From positions 1 through 26,785 of IMG/VR virus record IMGVR_UViG_3300017746_000118: a stretch of DNA of 26,785 nucleotides. One strand, written 5' to 3'. Positions 4,937-13,007 of the stretch are shown here, in pieces. Within the stretch, counting starts at the first letter, position 1. Each line of letters begins with the position of its first letter. A model generated the notes under the pieces. The model did not search any database. It worked only from the letters and a program-made list of their open reading frames with translations, and had not been told where the DNA came from. The stretch comes from a virus. A program made the translations under genes and the position numbers.

Positions 4937-5795
4937 ACACGGTGGCAATGTTCACGAATTAATTTTAGATGCAGGTCAAAAAAGGGTAGCCATGCTATCA
5001 GACATACACTGGGACAACCCTAAATGTGATTGGGCCCTACTAAAAAAACACTTAAACTACTGCAAAACCCATAGCATACCTGTTATGGTTAACGGAGACT
5101 TTTTCTGCTTGATGCAAGGTAAAGGAGATAGACGTGCAAATAAAAGCGATATACGCCCAGAACATAATAACGCTAAATACCTAGACTCTATTATAGAAAC
5201 GGCAGTAGCGTTCTTCAAACCCTATGCCGACATATTGACCGTACTTGGGTACGGGAATCATGAAACGGCTATCATCAAGTGGCAGGAGACTGACATCTTG
5301 CAGAGGTTTGTTGATATATTGAATTACGAATGTAAGTCAAATGTACAAACAGGCGGCTACGGTGGCTGGCTCATAGTCAAAAGAGAATGGAATAAAAAAT
5401 TATTTCCTTTTAAAGTAAAATACTTTCATGGATCAGGTGGTGGAGGTGTTGTAACCAAGGGGGCTCTTAACTTGACTAGGGCGTTAGAAATGTACGAGGG
5501 TTGCGATGTCTTTACTATGGGTCATATACACGAAAACTCTGCGAGAAATGATGTAAGAGAGGATTTAGACCAAAGCCCTAAAATAGGATATAGGGTTCAG
5601 CATAAATACATTCATTCTATGATTACGGGTACATACAAAGAAGAGTATGGAGATGGGTCAAAAGGGTGGCATGTAGAAAGAGGGGCTCCTGTAAAGCCTG
5701 TAGGCGGAAGAATAATGACGCTTGGAATAGAAAGAGGGAGGACTAATGGAGAAGACGTTATAAAGAAGTGGGTAGACTCTCAAAGATTGATATAA
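4923..5795 (+). CDS. Calcineurin-like metallophosphoesterase
   Basis: A 290-aa two-metal phosphoesterase. The metal ligands are all present in order: SDIHWDNP (D27, H29), VNGDFF (D59), YGNHE (N112, H113), KYFHG (H169) and MGHIHE (H201, H203). This is the calcineurin-like/Mre11-like fold. Members hydrolyse phosphodiesters or phosphomonoesters, and several phage versions act on DNA ends or on nucleotides, but the substrate cannot be read here. There is no signal peptide and no capping domain beyond a short insert after H169 (SGGGGVVTKG). The start overlaps the RepL-like gene by 14 bases, so a role in phage DNA metabolism is the natural inference. Confidence 0.85.
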   Translation: MNLIKHGGNVHELILDAGQKRVAMLSDIHWDNPKCDWALLKKHLNYCKTHSIPVMVNGDFFCLMQGKGDRRANKSDIRPEHNNAKYLDSIIETAVAFFKPYADILTVLGYGNHETAIIKWQETDILQRFVDILNYECKSNVQTGGYGGWLIVKREWNKKLFPFKVKYFHGSGGGGVVTKGALNLTRALEMYEGCDVFTMGHIHENSARNDVREDLDQSPKIGYRVQHKYIHSMITGTYKEEYGDGSKGWHVERGAPVKPVGGRIMTLGIERGRTNGEDVIKKWVDSQRLI

Positions 5796-5805
5796 GAAAA
5801 ACGTT

Positions 5806-5813
5806 TATATTTG
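5806..5813 (+). promoter_or_regulatory. -7 box TATATTTG before the lysine-rich gene
   Basis: An exact TATATTTG with a TTG 16 bases upstream (5787-5789), slightly short of the usual spacing. The ATG follows four bases later at 5818, so transcription and translation would start together. It probably opens the unit carrying the basic proteins and TerL. Confidence 0.5.
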
Positions 5814-5817
5814 TATC

Positions 5818-6333
5818 ATGTTAAGTCCAGCAAAAGGTGGTAGAAAGAAAAGATGGGAAGTCGTTCAAAACGAAGATGGATCTCGTGTAAAAAAGAGAGT
5901 CAACAGAAGAGGCGATGTTATTATTAAAAAGATAACACCCATTCCTAAAGAAAAAACCCCTAAAGAAAAAGCCCCTAAAGAAGAAACCCCTAAAGAAGAA
6001 AAAAAATACAGTAAGGAAGAGACTAAGGCTGCTATGTCAAGAGCTCAATTTCTTGTAGATAAAATAGATGGGGTTCCTGAAGGCTCTACATCTAGAGAAA
6101 GAAAAAAGTTTTACGGAAGCAAAAAAAGAGCTCAAAGAAAATCAAATAGAGAAGTAATTAGAGCTGAAAAAGAAGAAGAGAAAAATAATGAACCGCCCAA
6201 AAACAAAAGAAATAAAAAGATAAAACTTAAACCGTTTAAGGGCAGATACAAAAGAGGCGGAAGAGGAGGAAGAAGTAAGAATCCATCTCCAGGCTGTCAT
6301 CCTGGACAAGGCGGAAGATGTTTTGATGATTAA
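5818..6333 (+). CDS. Lysine/arginine-rich repeat protein, 171 aa
   Basis: A very basic protein of low complexity. Residues 1-40 hold a short ordered-looking part (KKRWEVVQNEDGSRVKKRVN). Residues 43-62 are four five-residue repeats of the type PKEKT, PKEKA, PKEET and PKEEK, encoded by a 15-base tandem repeat at 5944-6003. A charged stretch with ETKAAMSRAQFLVDKIDGVP follows. The C-terminus is Gly/Arg-rich (GGRGGRSKNPSPGCHPGQGG) and ends RCFDD with two cysteines. I do not recognise it. The composition suggests nucleic-acid binding or packaging with the genome, perhaps a virion DNA-associated protein, but this rests only on charge. Confidence 0.65.
   Translation: MLSPAKGGRKKRWEVVQNEDGSRVKKRVNRRGDVIIKKITPIPKEKTPKEKAPKEETPKEEKKYSKEETKAAMSRAQFLVDKIDGVPEGSTSRERKKFYGSKKRAQRKSNREVIRAEKEEEKNNEPPKNKRNKKIKLKPFKGRYKRGGRGGRSKNPSPGCHPGQGGRCFDD
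5944..6003 (+). repeat. Four tandem 15-base units encoding PKEKT-type repeats
   Basis: Units start at 5944, 5959, 5974 and 5989. Each begins CCTAAAGAA and encodes Pro-Lys-Glu-(Lys/Glu)-(Thr/Ala/Lys). The length is a multiple of three, so copy number could change without breaking the frame. Confidence 0.8.
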
Positions 6334-6354
6334 AAAATAAAATAAATAGAAACA

Positions 6355-6519
6355 ATGGCATACGGAAAAATGAAACCAGGTAACAACAAAATGAACAATT
6401 TAAAAATGTCACCTAAGAAAAAAAGCTCTAAAAAAATGAGCAAAAAAGAAAAGTTCATGGCAATCCTTGAGGCTGCTAAAGAAAAAGCTAAAGCTGCTAA
6501 AGCTAAAAAGAAGAAGTAA
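6355..6519 (+). CDS. Small Lys/Ala-rich protein, 54 aa
   Basis: The ATG at 6355 opens 54 codons. The product has a Gly/Asn/Met-rich start (MAYGKMKPGNNKMNNLKMSP), a lysine run, and a C-terminal Ala/Lys helix ending in KAKAAKAKKKK that resembles histone H1-type tails. It is highly basic and probably disordered until bound to nucleic acid. It ends overlapping the next gene as TAATG. It may be a DNA-condensing or virion DNA-associated peptide by composition only, and no family is recognised. The tight packing between two coding genes and the A-rich start region support its being real. Confidence 0.6.
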   Translation: MAYGKMKPGNNKMNNLKMSPKKKSSKKMSKKEKFMAILEAAKEKAKAAKAKKKK

Positions 6520-6629
6520 TGAAAAAAAGAGGAAAAGCAATGATGGCTATTCTTGTCGGAAAAGATATGGCAGGAAAATCAAAGAAATGTAAAAAGTGTA
6601 AGGGCAAGTGCTCATGCGATAAATATTAA
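6519..6629 (+). CDS. Tiny cysteine-rich protein, possible zinc binder, 36 aa
   Basis: It starts at the ATG overlapping the previous stop and ends three bases before the terminase gene. The sequence is MKKRGKAMMAILVGKDMAGK followed by SKKCKKCKGKCSCDKY. The four cysteines sit as CxxCxxxCxC within ten residues (24, 27, 31 and 33), a spacing able to bind one zinc or to form disulfides. The N-terminal part is basic with a short hydrophobic patch. I know no family for it. Its place directly before TerL might point to a packaging accessory, but it is far too small to be a typical small terminase. Confidence 0.55.
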   Translation: MKKRGKAMMAILVGKDMAGKSKKCKKCKGKCSCDKY

Positions 6630-6632
6630 AAT

Positions 6633-8696
6633 ATGATTCATACCAACAAAGACGTTATGATTAAAGGGCATATACCCACGGAGGCGTGGAAGCCATCACA
6701 CGAAGAATTTCAGTATCCAAAATCATTTGTAGACTGGATAGATAGTATTAACTCTGGGTGGCAGAATAAAAAAGAATTTAAGCCCTTTAGTCTTTACTGC
6801 GACCAAGCCGAAGATTGGCTAAAAGACAAATCTAGCATCATGGATTTTGACAACGAAGAAGATCAGTATGATTGGCTCGTTGAGGAGATTCAGAGATGTA
6901 AAGACAACACCCTATACTTTTGTAACAAGTATGGATTTATAAAAGAAGACAAGTCTCAAGGAGGTATGTTAAAATACTCAGCTTGGGAAGCTCAGAAGGT
7001 TTTATTATTTCTATTTGATTGTGGGTATTCTTTTATGATAGGCAAAGCTCGTCAGATTGGTTTTACAACGACTATGTGCCTTGCAGGAATGAAGCGAGTA
7101 AACCTAAACAAATCATACTTTATAAAATTTGTTACGCACTCAGAGTCAAAAGGTATAGAGATATTTCGGGATAAAGTTAAATGGACATATACAAAGATTC
7201 CAGAACATATAGCTCAGGAGGTAAAGAACTGGACAGACAAGGTTATGTCATTTGACAAAAAAGGTCAAAAGAAGGGTCGTGACGAAGGGGGAGCATCAAG
7301 ATTCCAGGTAGATAGCCCACAGGTAGACGCAATAAATGGTGGTTCTCCATCTGCAGTATTTGTAGATGAGATAGGTCTGTTTGATATATTCGGTGAGATG
7401 ATGCGTGAGGGTAGACCTGCATTATTTAAGTACAATCCAGATACAGGAAAGATGACCATGCAGCAGCAGTTTATGGCCTGGGGAACTGGAGGTGAGATGG
7501 ATAAAGGTGGGTCTGTATTTGAATCTGAGTTTAAAATGTGCCTAAAACAATGGAAAGAAGGTAATTATGAGTACGGGATTATACCATTATTTTTTAACGC
7601 TTATGCTAGGAGAGGAGTAACAGACGCACATATAAACAACGAAAGAAAAGCATACCTGGCTTTAGAGGGGACAAAAAAAGGAGAAATAGCAAAGGTTCAG
7701 TTTCATCAACACTATCCAATAACAGTAGATGATATGTTCTTGCGTAAATCAAGAACTTTAGTTCCTATAAGTCTATGCAATCAAAGACTAAACGATATAT
7801 ACGGTAAAGACGTTCCAATTGAGTATGGATATTTTGAACCCATACTAGATCAATCTCAACCAACTCCAGACCTTATAACTACTCATAGAATAGTTGGTGC
7901 AGAATGGATACCTACAAAAGGTAGAGAGGATATAAGTACGTCAGCTGTAATTATTCATCACCCTCCAAATGGAGAAGTGTGGAAGAATAGATGGTATCAA
8001 GGGACTGACCCGATTAACTCAGAAACAGGACATTCTAAAATGTGTAGTGCTATATGGGATTCATATACGAACTCTGTATCTTCTGTTGTTTTTCATAGGG
8101 ACAGAAAGTTTAAACAAACATATCTACAAGTGTTACTTCAAAGTCTTTATTACGACCAACAAAAAAGAGGTGGTGTTAAAGAGCTTATAGAGAATAATAT
8201 TGGAGACATGCATCTTGACTTTCAAGAAATACATGGTTTTAGAAATAAATTTACCGCTATGGCTCAGTTGCCAGAGTATTTGCAAATAAGGTCTGGAAAA
8301 TGGTTTGGTATATCTAATAAAGCCAATACAGGCCCAAGAATAATAGCAAAGACAGAAGAGATGCTAGAGACATACGCTGAAAGCATAGATATTCCTTGGA
8401 TATGGGAGCAATTAAAGACTTTTGTTGAAAAAGATTTAAAAAGCTCTACAAGTCACAGGCAAACTAGATATCAAGCGGCAGACACCAGATATGACTATGA
8501 TGATGCTATATTTGCAGTAACATTTGCATATATAAATGCACAAGCACACGCTAGATACGAACCTGAAAACGTTAAAACAACAAAGGGAAGTAATAAGGTA
8601 ACAACTAGATATATACAATCTAAAGAGACTAATTACAGAATGAAACTTGCAAGGGTTGATGCGGAGACAGGAAAAGTTCTAAAAATTATCAATTAG
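6633..8696 (+). CDS. terL: Terminase large subunit (ATPase and nuclease)
   Basis: This is the packaging motor: it pumps DNA into the prohead through the portal using ATP and cuts the concatemer. The 687-aa length fits a full TerL. The Walker A region is the variant KARQIGFTT (residues 138-146), common in this family in place of GKT. Walker B is AVFVDE (241-246), with the catalytic Glu at 246. The C-terminal RNase-H-like nuclease shows YQGTDP with its first acidic residue and, near the end, YDYDDAIFA carrying later acidic residues. No intein or frameshift is visible. The portal lies about 8 kb downstream, beyond the fibre genes, which is unusual because the two are often adjacent. No small terminase is recognised. 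Confidence 0.93.
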   Translation: MIHTNKDVMIKGHIPTEAWKPSHEEFQYPKSFVDWIDSINSGWQNKKEFKPFSLYCDQAEDWLKDKSSIMDFDNEEDQYDWLVEEIQRCKDNTLYFCNKYGFIKEDKSQGGMLKYSAWEAQKVLLFLFDCGYSFMIGKARQIGFTTTMCLAGMKRVNLNKSYFIKFVTHSESKGIEIFRDKVKWTYTKIPEHIAQEVKNWTDKVMSFDKKGQKKGRDEGGASRFQVDSPQVDAINGGSPSAVFVDEIGLFDIFGEMMREGRPALFKYNPDTGKMTMQQQFMAWGTGGEMDKGGSVFESEFKMCLKQWKEGNYEYGIIPLFFNAYARRGVTDAHINNERKAYLALEGTKKGEIAKVQFHQHYPITVDDMFLRKSRTLVPISLCNQRLNDIYGKDVPIEYGYFEPILDQSQPTPDLITTHRIVGAEWIPTKGREDISTSAVIIHHPPNGEVWKNRWYQGTDPINSETGHSKMCSAIWDSYTNSVSSVVFHRDRKFKQTYLQVLLQSLYYDQQKRGGVKELIENNIGDMHLDFQEIHGFRNKFTAMAQLPEYLQIRSGKWFGISNKANTGPRIIAKTEEMLETYAESIDIPWIWEQLKTFVEKDLKSSTSHRQTRYQAADTRYDYDDAIFAVTFAYINAQAHARYEPENVKTTKGSNKVTTRYIQSKETNYRMKLARVDAETGKVLKIIN

Positions 8697-8705
8697 AATA
8701 TTGTA

Positions 8706-8713
8706 TATATTTG
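8706..8713 (+). promoter_or_regulatory. -7 box TATATTTG before the fibre genes
   Basis: An exact TATATTTG in the gap after terL, 26 bases before the first fibre ATG at 8740, leaving a short leader of about 20 bases. No clear -33 element is present. It probably drives the whole fibre cassette. Confidence 0.5.
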
Positions 8714-8739
8714 TAATGTAAAATTTTTAAAAAAAAGAC

Positions 8740-9687
8740 ATGCCTTTATACGTAGGAGATAACGAAATATTTGGTGGAGACGTATCAAATCCACAAGACA
8801 CTAAAGTAAACGATTTAGATTTAAAATTTAAAACCAATGGATTTAGTGGATCAAATTCAGTTGGAGTTGGTAAGGGCCAATTAATTGAGGCAACCAAAGC
8901 AACCACTGCTGTAGGTGATTTAGCTCACGGAGGAAACCAAGGAACTGGAAATACAGTTGTTGGAGCAAGAGCTCTTCAGGGAGATGATACTCCTGGCGCT
9001 GGAGTTGGAAGTTGGAACACAGCTGTGGGGCTTCAAGCTGGATCTGGAATAGGTGGTAGTGAGAACACTATTGTAGGAGCAGAAGCTATGGCAGCAGGTT
9101 CTTTTGGTGCAGCTTTAGCACCAGGGCCAAAAAATACAATCATAGGAAGAAAAGCTGGATATTTACTAACCAGTGGTCAAAAAAATGTCTTTGTTGGATG
9201 GTTGGCAGGAACTGGTGGTAACACTGTCACTGGAAGCATGAAAACAGGAAGCAATAATATTTTTATTGGTACAAACGGACTAGATGTTACTGACCCTATA
9301 GACAATCACATTCTTCTTGGTGATGGAAATACTACAGATTTATTCTGTTCTGCTACAACAATTCAATTTTTGTCTGACGAGAGAGATAAAAAAGAAATAA
9401 GAGGGGTAACGGCAGGACTAGATTTAGTTAATGACCTAAGACCCGTTGAGTTTATTTGGGACGCTAGAGACAAGGATCTTGAAAGAAATGGATCAAAAGA
9501 CTGCGGCTTTATAGCTCAAGAGCTAAAGGCTGTTCAAGAAAAATATGGACTATCTGAAGAGTTAAAACTTGTAAACGAAACTGCATTTGAAGATAAGATA
9601 ACAGCAGCTCCAGGAAGACTTCTTCCAATCTTAGTCAAAGCAATTCAAGAACTATCTGCAGAAATAGCAGAGCTTAAATCTAAATAA
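8740..9687 (+). CDS. Fibre protein 1 with Peptidase_S74 chaperone domain
   Basis: A 315-aa trimeric fibre-type protein. Residues 1-50 differ from the paralogs and may anchor it to the virion. Residues about 60-200 are YadA-head-like repeats (NTVVGARAL, NTAVGLQAG, NTIIGRKAG, NNIFIG), which build a trimeric beta-roll. At residue 211 the Peptidase_S74 intramolecular chaperone begins (FLSDERDKKEI). Ser212 and Lys217 match the known Ser-Lys dyad that releases the chaperone by self-cleavage before the Ser. VEFIWDARD, DCGFIAQEL and GRLLPILVKAIQEL are typical of the domain. It ends in a short coiled coil. It is the first of four tandem copies and probably binds the host surface. Confidence 0.85.
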   Translation: MPLYVGDNEIFGGDVSNPQDTKVNDLDLKFKTNGFSGSNSVGVGKGQLIEATKATTAVGDLAHGGNQGTGNTVVGARALQGDDTPGAGVGSWNTAVGLQAGSGIGGSENTIVGAEAMAAGSFGAALAPGPKNTIIGRKAGYLLTSGQKNVFVGWLAGTGGNTVTGSMKTGSNNIFIGTNGLDVTDPIDNHILLGDGNTTDLFCSATTIQFLSDERDKKEIRGVTAGLDLVNDLRPVEFIWDARDKDLERNGSKDCGFIAQELKAVQEKYGLSEELKLVNETAFEDKITAAPGRLLPILVKAIQELSAEIAELKSK

Positions 9688-9688
9688 A

Positions 9689-11194
9689 ATGAGTACAATA
9701 AATGTAAACAATTTAAACCCTAACGGAGACCCAGTAATAACAGTAGGCTCTGAAGCAGATGCAACTGAAGGTGCAAGATTTGGAATAATTCCTGCTCCTA
9801 GTGGAGCTGCTTTAGACGATTCAAGTTTGGTCTTTGGACATGATGCGTTAACATCTGCTGGCACTGGAAAGGGGAATGTAGCTATTGGTAGTGAATCTCA
9901 AAAAAACACTACAGATGGTAGATACAATATATCTGTCGGTAATAGTGCTTTGGAAAATTGCAACAGCGGAGAAGGAAATATTGCAATAGGAGATGGAGCG
10001 ATGAAGGGGGCGGTAAGTCCTTTAGAGGGAAATGATCAAAATGTTGCTATAGGTTCTAATTCATTAAAAAGCATTGATGCTTATGGAGCATTAAACGTGG
10101 CAATAGGTAGCGAATCAGGAGGTTCAATTACTGCTGGAACAACTAATGTTTGTATAGGTGCAAAATCAGGAAGACAGCTAACAACTGGAGACAGAAACAT
10201 ACTTATAGGCAACTACGCAGGTTCAAACGGAGACACTCCTGTAAATGGAATACAAACGGGTAGTGATAATATTGTTTTGCAAACAGGGTCTGGAACTGAT
10301 GCATCTGCTATAGATAGTAGCAAGAATGTAATTATAGGATCATCCGTATCTGGACTAAATTCAACTGGCAATGTTTCTTTAGGTTCAAACGTTGTAATAG
10401 GTCACGATGCAGGTTCTGAAGCGTCTGGTGTTGGAAGAGTTGTGATGATTGGAGCAGATGCTGGGAAAAATGCTGTTCAAGCCGTAGATGGTGTATGTAT
10501 TGGACCGCTTGCTGGTAAGGATGCTACATTTCTTGGTAGCTCTATTGCTATAGGTACTAATGCGGGTCTAGTAATAGACAGCCCTGACATGGTAGGTATT
10601 GGAGATAGATCATTGCAAGCTGCGACAGGAAGTAAGGTTACAGCTTTAGGCTCTAAGGCTGGATCAAGGCTTACAACAGGTAGTTTTAACCTTTTACTTG
10701 GAAATTACGCTGGCTCAGCTGGAGACAGTGATGCAGGAGCTCTATTGACAGGAAGCAATAATATTGTTTTAGCGGCTGGAGATTTAGATTGGCAAGATAT
10801 AATGTCAGATGTAAGCAACACCGTAGTTATAGGTAGCTCAACTCAAACTCAAATATATGCAGGTGTAAATACTATTACTGCTTTATCTGACAAGAGAGAC
10901 AAGAAAGATGTTAAAGAAATATCTGCAGGTTTAGACTTTATTAAGGACTTAAAGCCTGTTGATTTTATCTGGGATGAAAGAAAAGAAAGCGGCAAGAAAG
11001 ATATAAAGGACTGTGGATTCTTAGCCCAGGACTTAAAAGAAGCTGAAGACAAGCATGGTGTTGCCGATCACTTAAGATTAGTTGACGACAAGAACCCAGA
11101 AAAACTTTTAGCTACATACGGAAGACTTCTTCCTGTTATGGTTAAAGCCATGCAAGAAATGAGTGAAAAAATTGAATTATTAGAAAAAAAATAA
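9689..11194 (+). CDS. Fibre protein 2 with Peptidase_S74 domain and internal duplication
   Basis: The longest of the four paralogs (501 aa). A short N-terminal segment (MSTINVNNLNPNG) resembles that of copy 4. A long run of YadA-head-like units (NVAIGSES, NISVGNSAL, NIAIGDGAM and so on) follows. Two blocks, residues about 160-218 (GRQLTTGDRNILIGNYAGSN onward) and 324-383 (AGSRLTTGSFNLLLGNYAGS onward), are clearly duplicates, which explains the extra length. The S74 chaperone starts at LSDKRDKKDV with the dyad Ser400 and Lys405 intact, followed by FIWDERKES, DCGFLAQDL and GRLLPVMVKAMQEM. The C-terminus SEKIELLEKK is a short coiled coil like that of copy 4. It starts one base after the stop of copy 1. 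Confidence 0.85.
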   Translation: MSTINVNNLNPNGDPVITVGSEADATEGARFGIIPAPSGAALDDSSLVFGHDALTSAGTGKGNVAIGSESQKNTTDGRYNISVGNSALENCNSGEGNIAIGDGAMKGAVSPLEGNDQNVAIGSNSLKSIDAYGALNVAIGSESGGSITAGTTNVCIGAKSGRQLTTGDRNILIGNYAGSNGDTPVNGIQTGSDNIVLQTGSGTDASAIDSSKNVIIGSSVSGLNSTGNVSLGSNVVIGHDAGSEASGVGRVVMIGADAGKNAVQAVDGVCIGPLAGKDATFLGSSIAIGTNAGLVIDSPDMVGIGDRSLQAATGSKVTALGSKAGSRLTTGSFNLLLGNYAGSAGDSDAGALLTGSNNIVLAAGDLDWQDIMSDVSNTVVIGSSTQTQIYAGVNTITALSDKRDKKDVKEISAGLDFIKDLKPVDFIWDERKESGKKDIKDCGFLAQDLKEAEDKHGVADHLRLVDDKNPEKLLATYGRLLPVMVKAMQEMSEKIELLEKK

Positions 11195-11197
11195 ATT

Positions 11198-12130
11198 ATG
11201 CCTTTAGAAGTAAATGAAATAAGTAGTGAATCATCAGGAGACGTTTCGATAACAGATCCATTAAAAGTTGACCAAATATTCCCAAGAACTGTAGATAAGG
11301 TTCTTGTTGGAGGAGTAGGAATCAAAGGGGATGAAGCTACTAGGTTTGTTAATATTGGCGCAAATGATAACGGTGCAAACATAGTTGGTGCTGTTATAAT
11401 TGGAGCTAATGCTGGAAGCGCAACTATAGAAAACTCAGGGTCAGGTATAGCTATTGGAGATAACAACCTTCCAAACGCAGATAACCTTGCTAGCAACATT
11501 ACTATAGGTTTTAACTGCATGACTTCAGCAGCAAACACATCTACTAATGGAGGAGCAAGAAACAATGTTTGTATAGGGGTTGGAGTTGGAGCAAATTTAG
11601 GAGACCCTGTTATACCAGGTGGAGGCTCAAACAATACATTAATAGGAAGGTTTGCTGGAACAACATTAACCACTGGATACAATAATATATGTATAGGTAA
11701 TCAGGCAGAGCCAGCTAACGCATTTGACATAAACACCATAACTCTAGGTAATAGTTCAATATTCAGCCTAAGATGCGCTGTTCAAACAATTACATCTTTA
11801 TCTGATGAAAGAGATAAAAAGGATATTAAAGAGTTACCTGTTGGTCTTGATTTTGTAAACGGACTAAAGCCAGTAACTTTTGAATGGGATGAAAGAGCAG
11901 AGGGCGGTAAGAAAGGTATCACAGATATTGGATTTACAGCTCAAGATTTAAAGAAGTCTCAAGAAGAAACAGATATTGCTGAAACTTTAGGATTAGTTTC
12001 AGAATCAAACCCCGATAGACTAGAAGCTTCTTATGGTAGACTCTTGCCAATCATGGTTAAGGCAATGCAAGAACTATCTGCAGAAATAGCAGAGCTAAAA
12101 ACAGAGATAGAACAATTAAAAAAAAAATAA
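11198..12130 (+). CDS. Fibre protein 3 with Peptidase_S74 chaperone domain
   Basis: A 310-aa paralog with the same plan: a variable N-terminus (MPLEVNEISSESSGDVSITD), YadA-head-like repeats (VIIGANAGS, GIAIGDNN, NITIGFN, NVCIGVG, NTLIGRFAG) and the S74 domain from about residue 200. The dyad is Ser202 and Lys207 in LSDERDKKDI. The chaperone carries FEWDERAEG, DIGFTAQDL and GRLLPIMVKAMQEL and ends in a coiled coil (AEIAELKTEIEQLKKK). DNA at 11390-11418 is identical to copy 4, and DNA at 12068-12096 is identical to copy 1, so it is a mosaic. Cleavage would free a mature trimeric fibre and discard about 110 residues. Confidence 0.85.
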   Translation: MPLEVNEISSESSGDVSITDPLKVDQIFPRTVDKVLVGGVGIKGDEATRFVNIGANDNGANIVGAVIIGANAGSATIENSGSGIAIGDNNLPNADNLASNITIGFNCMTSAANTSTNGGARNNVCIGVGVGANLGDPVIPGGGSNNTLIGRFAGTTLTTGYNNICIGNQAEPANAFDINTITLGNSSIFSLRCAVQTITSLSDERDKKDIKELPVGLDFVNGLKPVTFEWDERAEGGKKGITDIGFTAQDLKKSQEETDIAETLGLVSESNPDRLEASYGRLLPIMVKAMQELSAEIAELKTEIEQLKKK

Positions 12131-12136
12131 AATAAG

Positions 12137-13006
12137 ATGAGCGAAATTAATGTAGATATTGTAAATCCACAGGCCGCAGAAAAAGTAAACGTCAATGGTC
12201 TAAAAATAAAAGGATCAACAGAGGCAAGCTCATTTGGTTCCGTAAATATTGGACCTTATGACTCTGGAGTTGATATTTTTGGCGCTGTTATAATTGGAGC
12301 TAATGCTGGAAGTGTAACTCAAACGGTTAATGCTTCTGGTATGGCTATTGGTTCAGAATGTCTAAGCAACGCTCTTGATTTAGCAAGCAATATTGCAATT
12401 GGAACGGGGTGTATGAAGTTCACAACAAATAGCACTCCCATTACAAAGGCAAGCAACAACATTGCAATAGGTATTTCTGCGGGAAGGAACCTAGAGTCAG
12501 CAGGAGCTCCAACAGCGTCAAACAACACAATAATAGGAAGATTTGCTGGTACAGAAATGACAACAGGATTTAATAATATTGTAATAGGAAATGAAGCTGA
12601 AGCAAATACTCCAACATCTGCAAACTCAATAACATTAGGTGACAATCAAATATCTTCACTTAGATGTAATGTAAATACAATCACATCTCTATCAGACGCT
12701 AGAGATAAAAAAGGAGTTAAAACATTAGGTGTTGGTATTGATTTTATTAAAGGATTAAAACCTGTAGAGTTTATTTGGGATGAAAGAGGTGAAAAAGGTA
12801 AAAAAGACATTAAAGATTTTGGCTTTATAGCTCAAGACTTAAAAAAATCTCAAGAAGAAACTGATATCGCTGACACTTTAAATTTGGTTTCAGAATCAAA
12901 CCCTGACAAGTTAGAGGCTTCTTATGGTAGGCTTTTACCAATTATAGTTAAAGCAATGCAGGAAATAAGTGAAAAAATTGAATTAATAGAATCTAAACTA
13001 AAATAA
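12137..13006 (+). CDS. Fibre protein 4 with Peptidase_S74 chaperone domain
   Basis: The shortest paralog, 289 aa. The N-terminus MSEINVDIVNPQ parallels that of copy 2. The middle (FGAVIIGANAGS, GMAIGSEC, NIAIGTG, NNIAIGISAG, NTIIGRFAG) is closest to copy 3. The S74 domain begins LSDARDKKGV with Ser186 and Lys191 of the dyad present, then FIWDERGEK, DFGFIAQDL and GRLLPIIVKAMQEI. It ends SEKIELIESKLK, like copy 2. In copies 2-4 the chaperone contains a shared motif, LVxxxNPxxLxAxYGRLLP, that holds the domain's core. It is the last of the cassette and is followed two bases later by a small beta-rich protein. Confidence 0.85.
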   Translation: MSEINVDIVNPQAAEKVNVNGLKIKGSTEASSFGSVNIGPYDSGVDIFGAVIIGANAGSVTQTVNASGMAIGSECLSNALDLASNIAIGTGCMKFTTNSTPITKASNNIAIGISAGRNLESAGAPTASNNTIIGRFAGTEMTTGFNNIVIGNEAEANTPTSANSITLGDNQISSLRCNVNTITSLSDARDKKGVKTLGVGIDFIKGLKPVEFIWDERGEKGKKDIKDFGFIAQDLKKSQEETDIADTLNLVSESNPDKLEASYGRLLPIIVKAMQEISEKIELIESKLK

Positions 13007-13007
13007 A

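Noticed and set aside
7265-8618. Frames inside terL on both strands (7265-7459, 7969-8190, 8436-8618)
   Set aside because: They lie wholly within the terminase gene, which has intact motifs throughout.
10849-12645. Minus-strand frames antisense to the fibre genes, including one of 204 codons at 11068-11682
   Set aside because: They are Pro/Ala/Leu-rich complements of the Gly/Asn/Ile repeats in the fibres, a known cause of long antisense frames.
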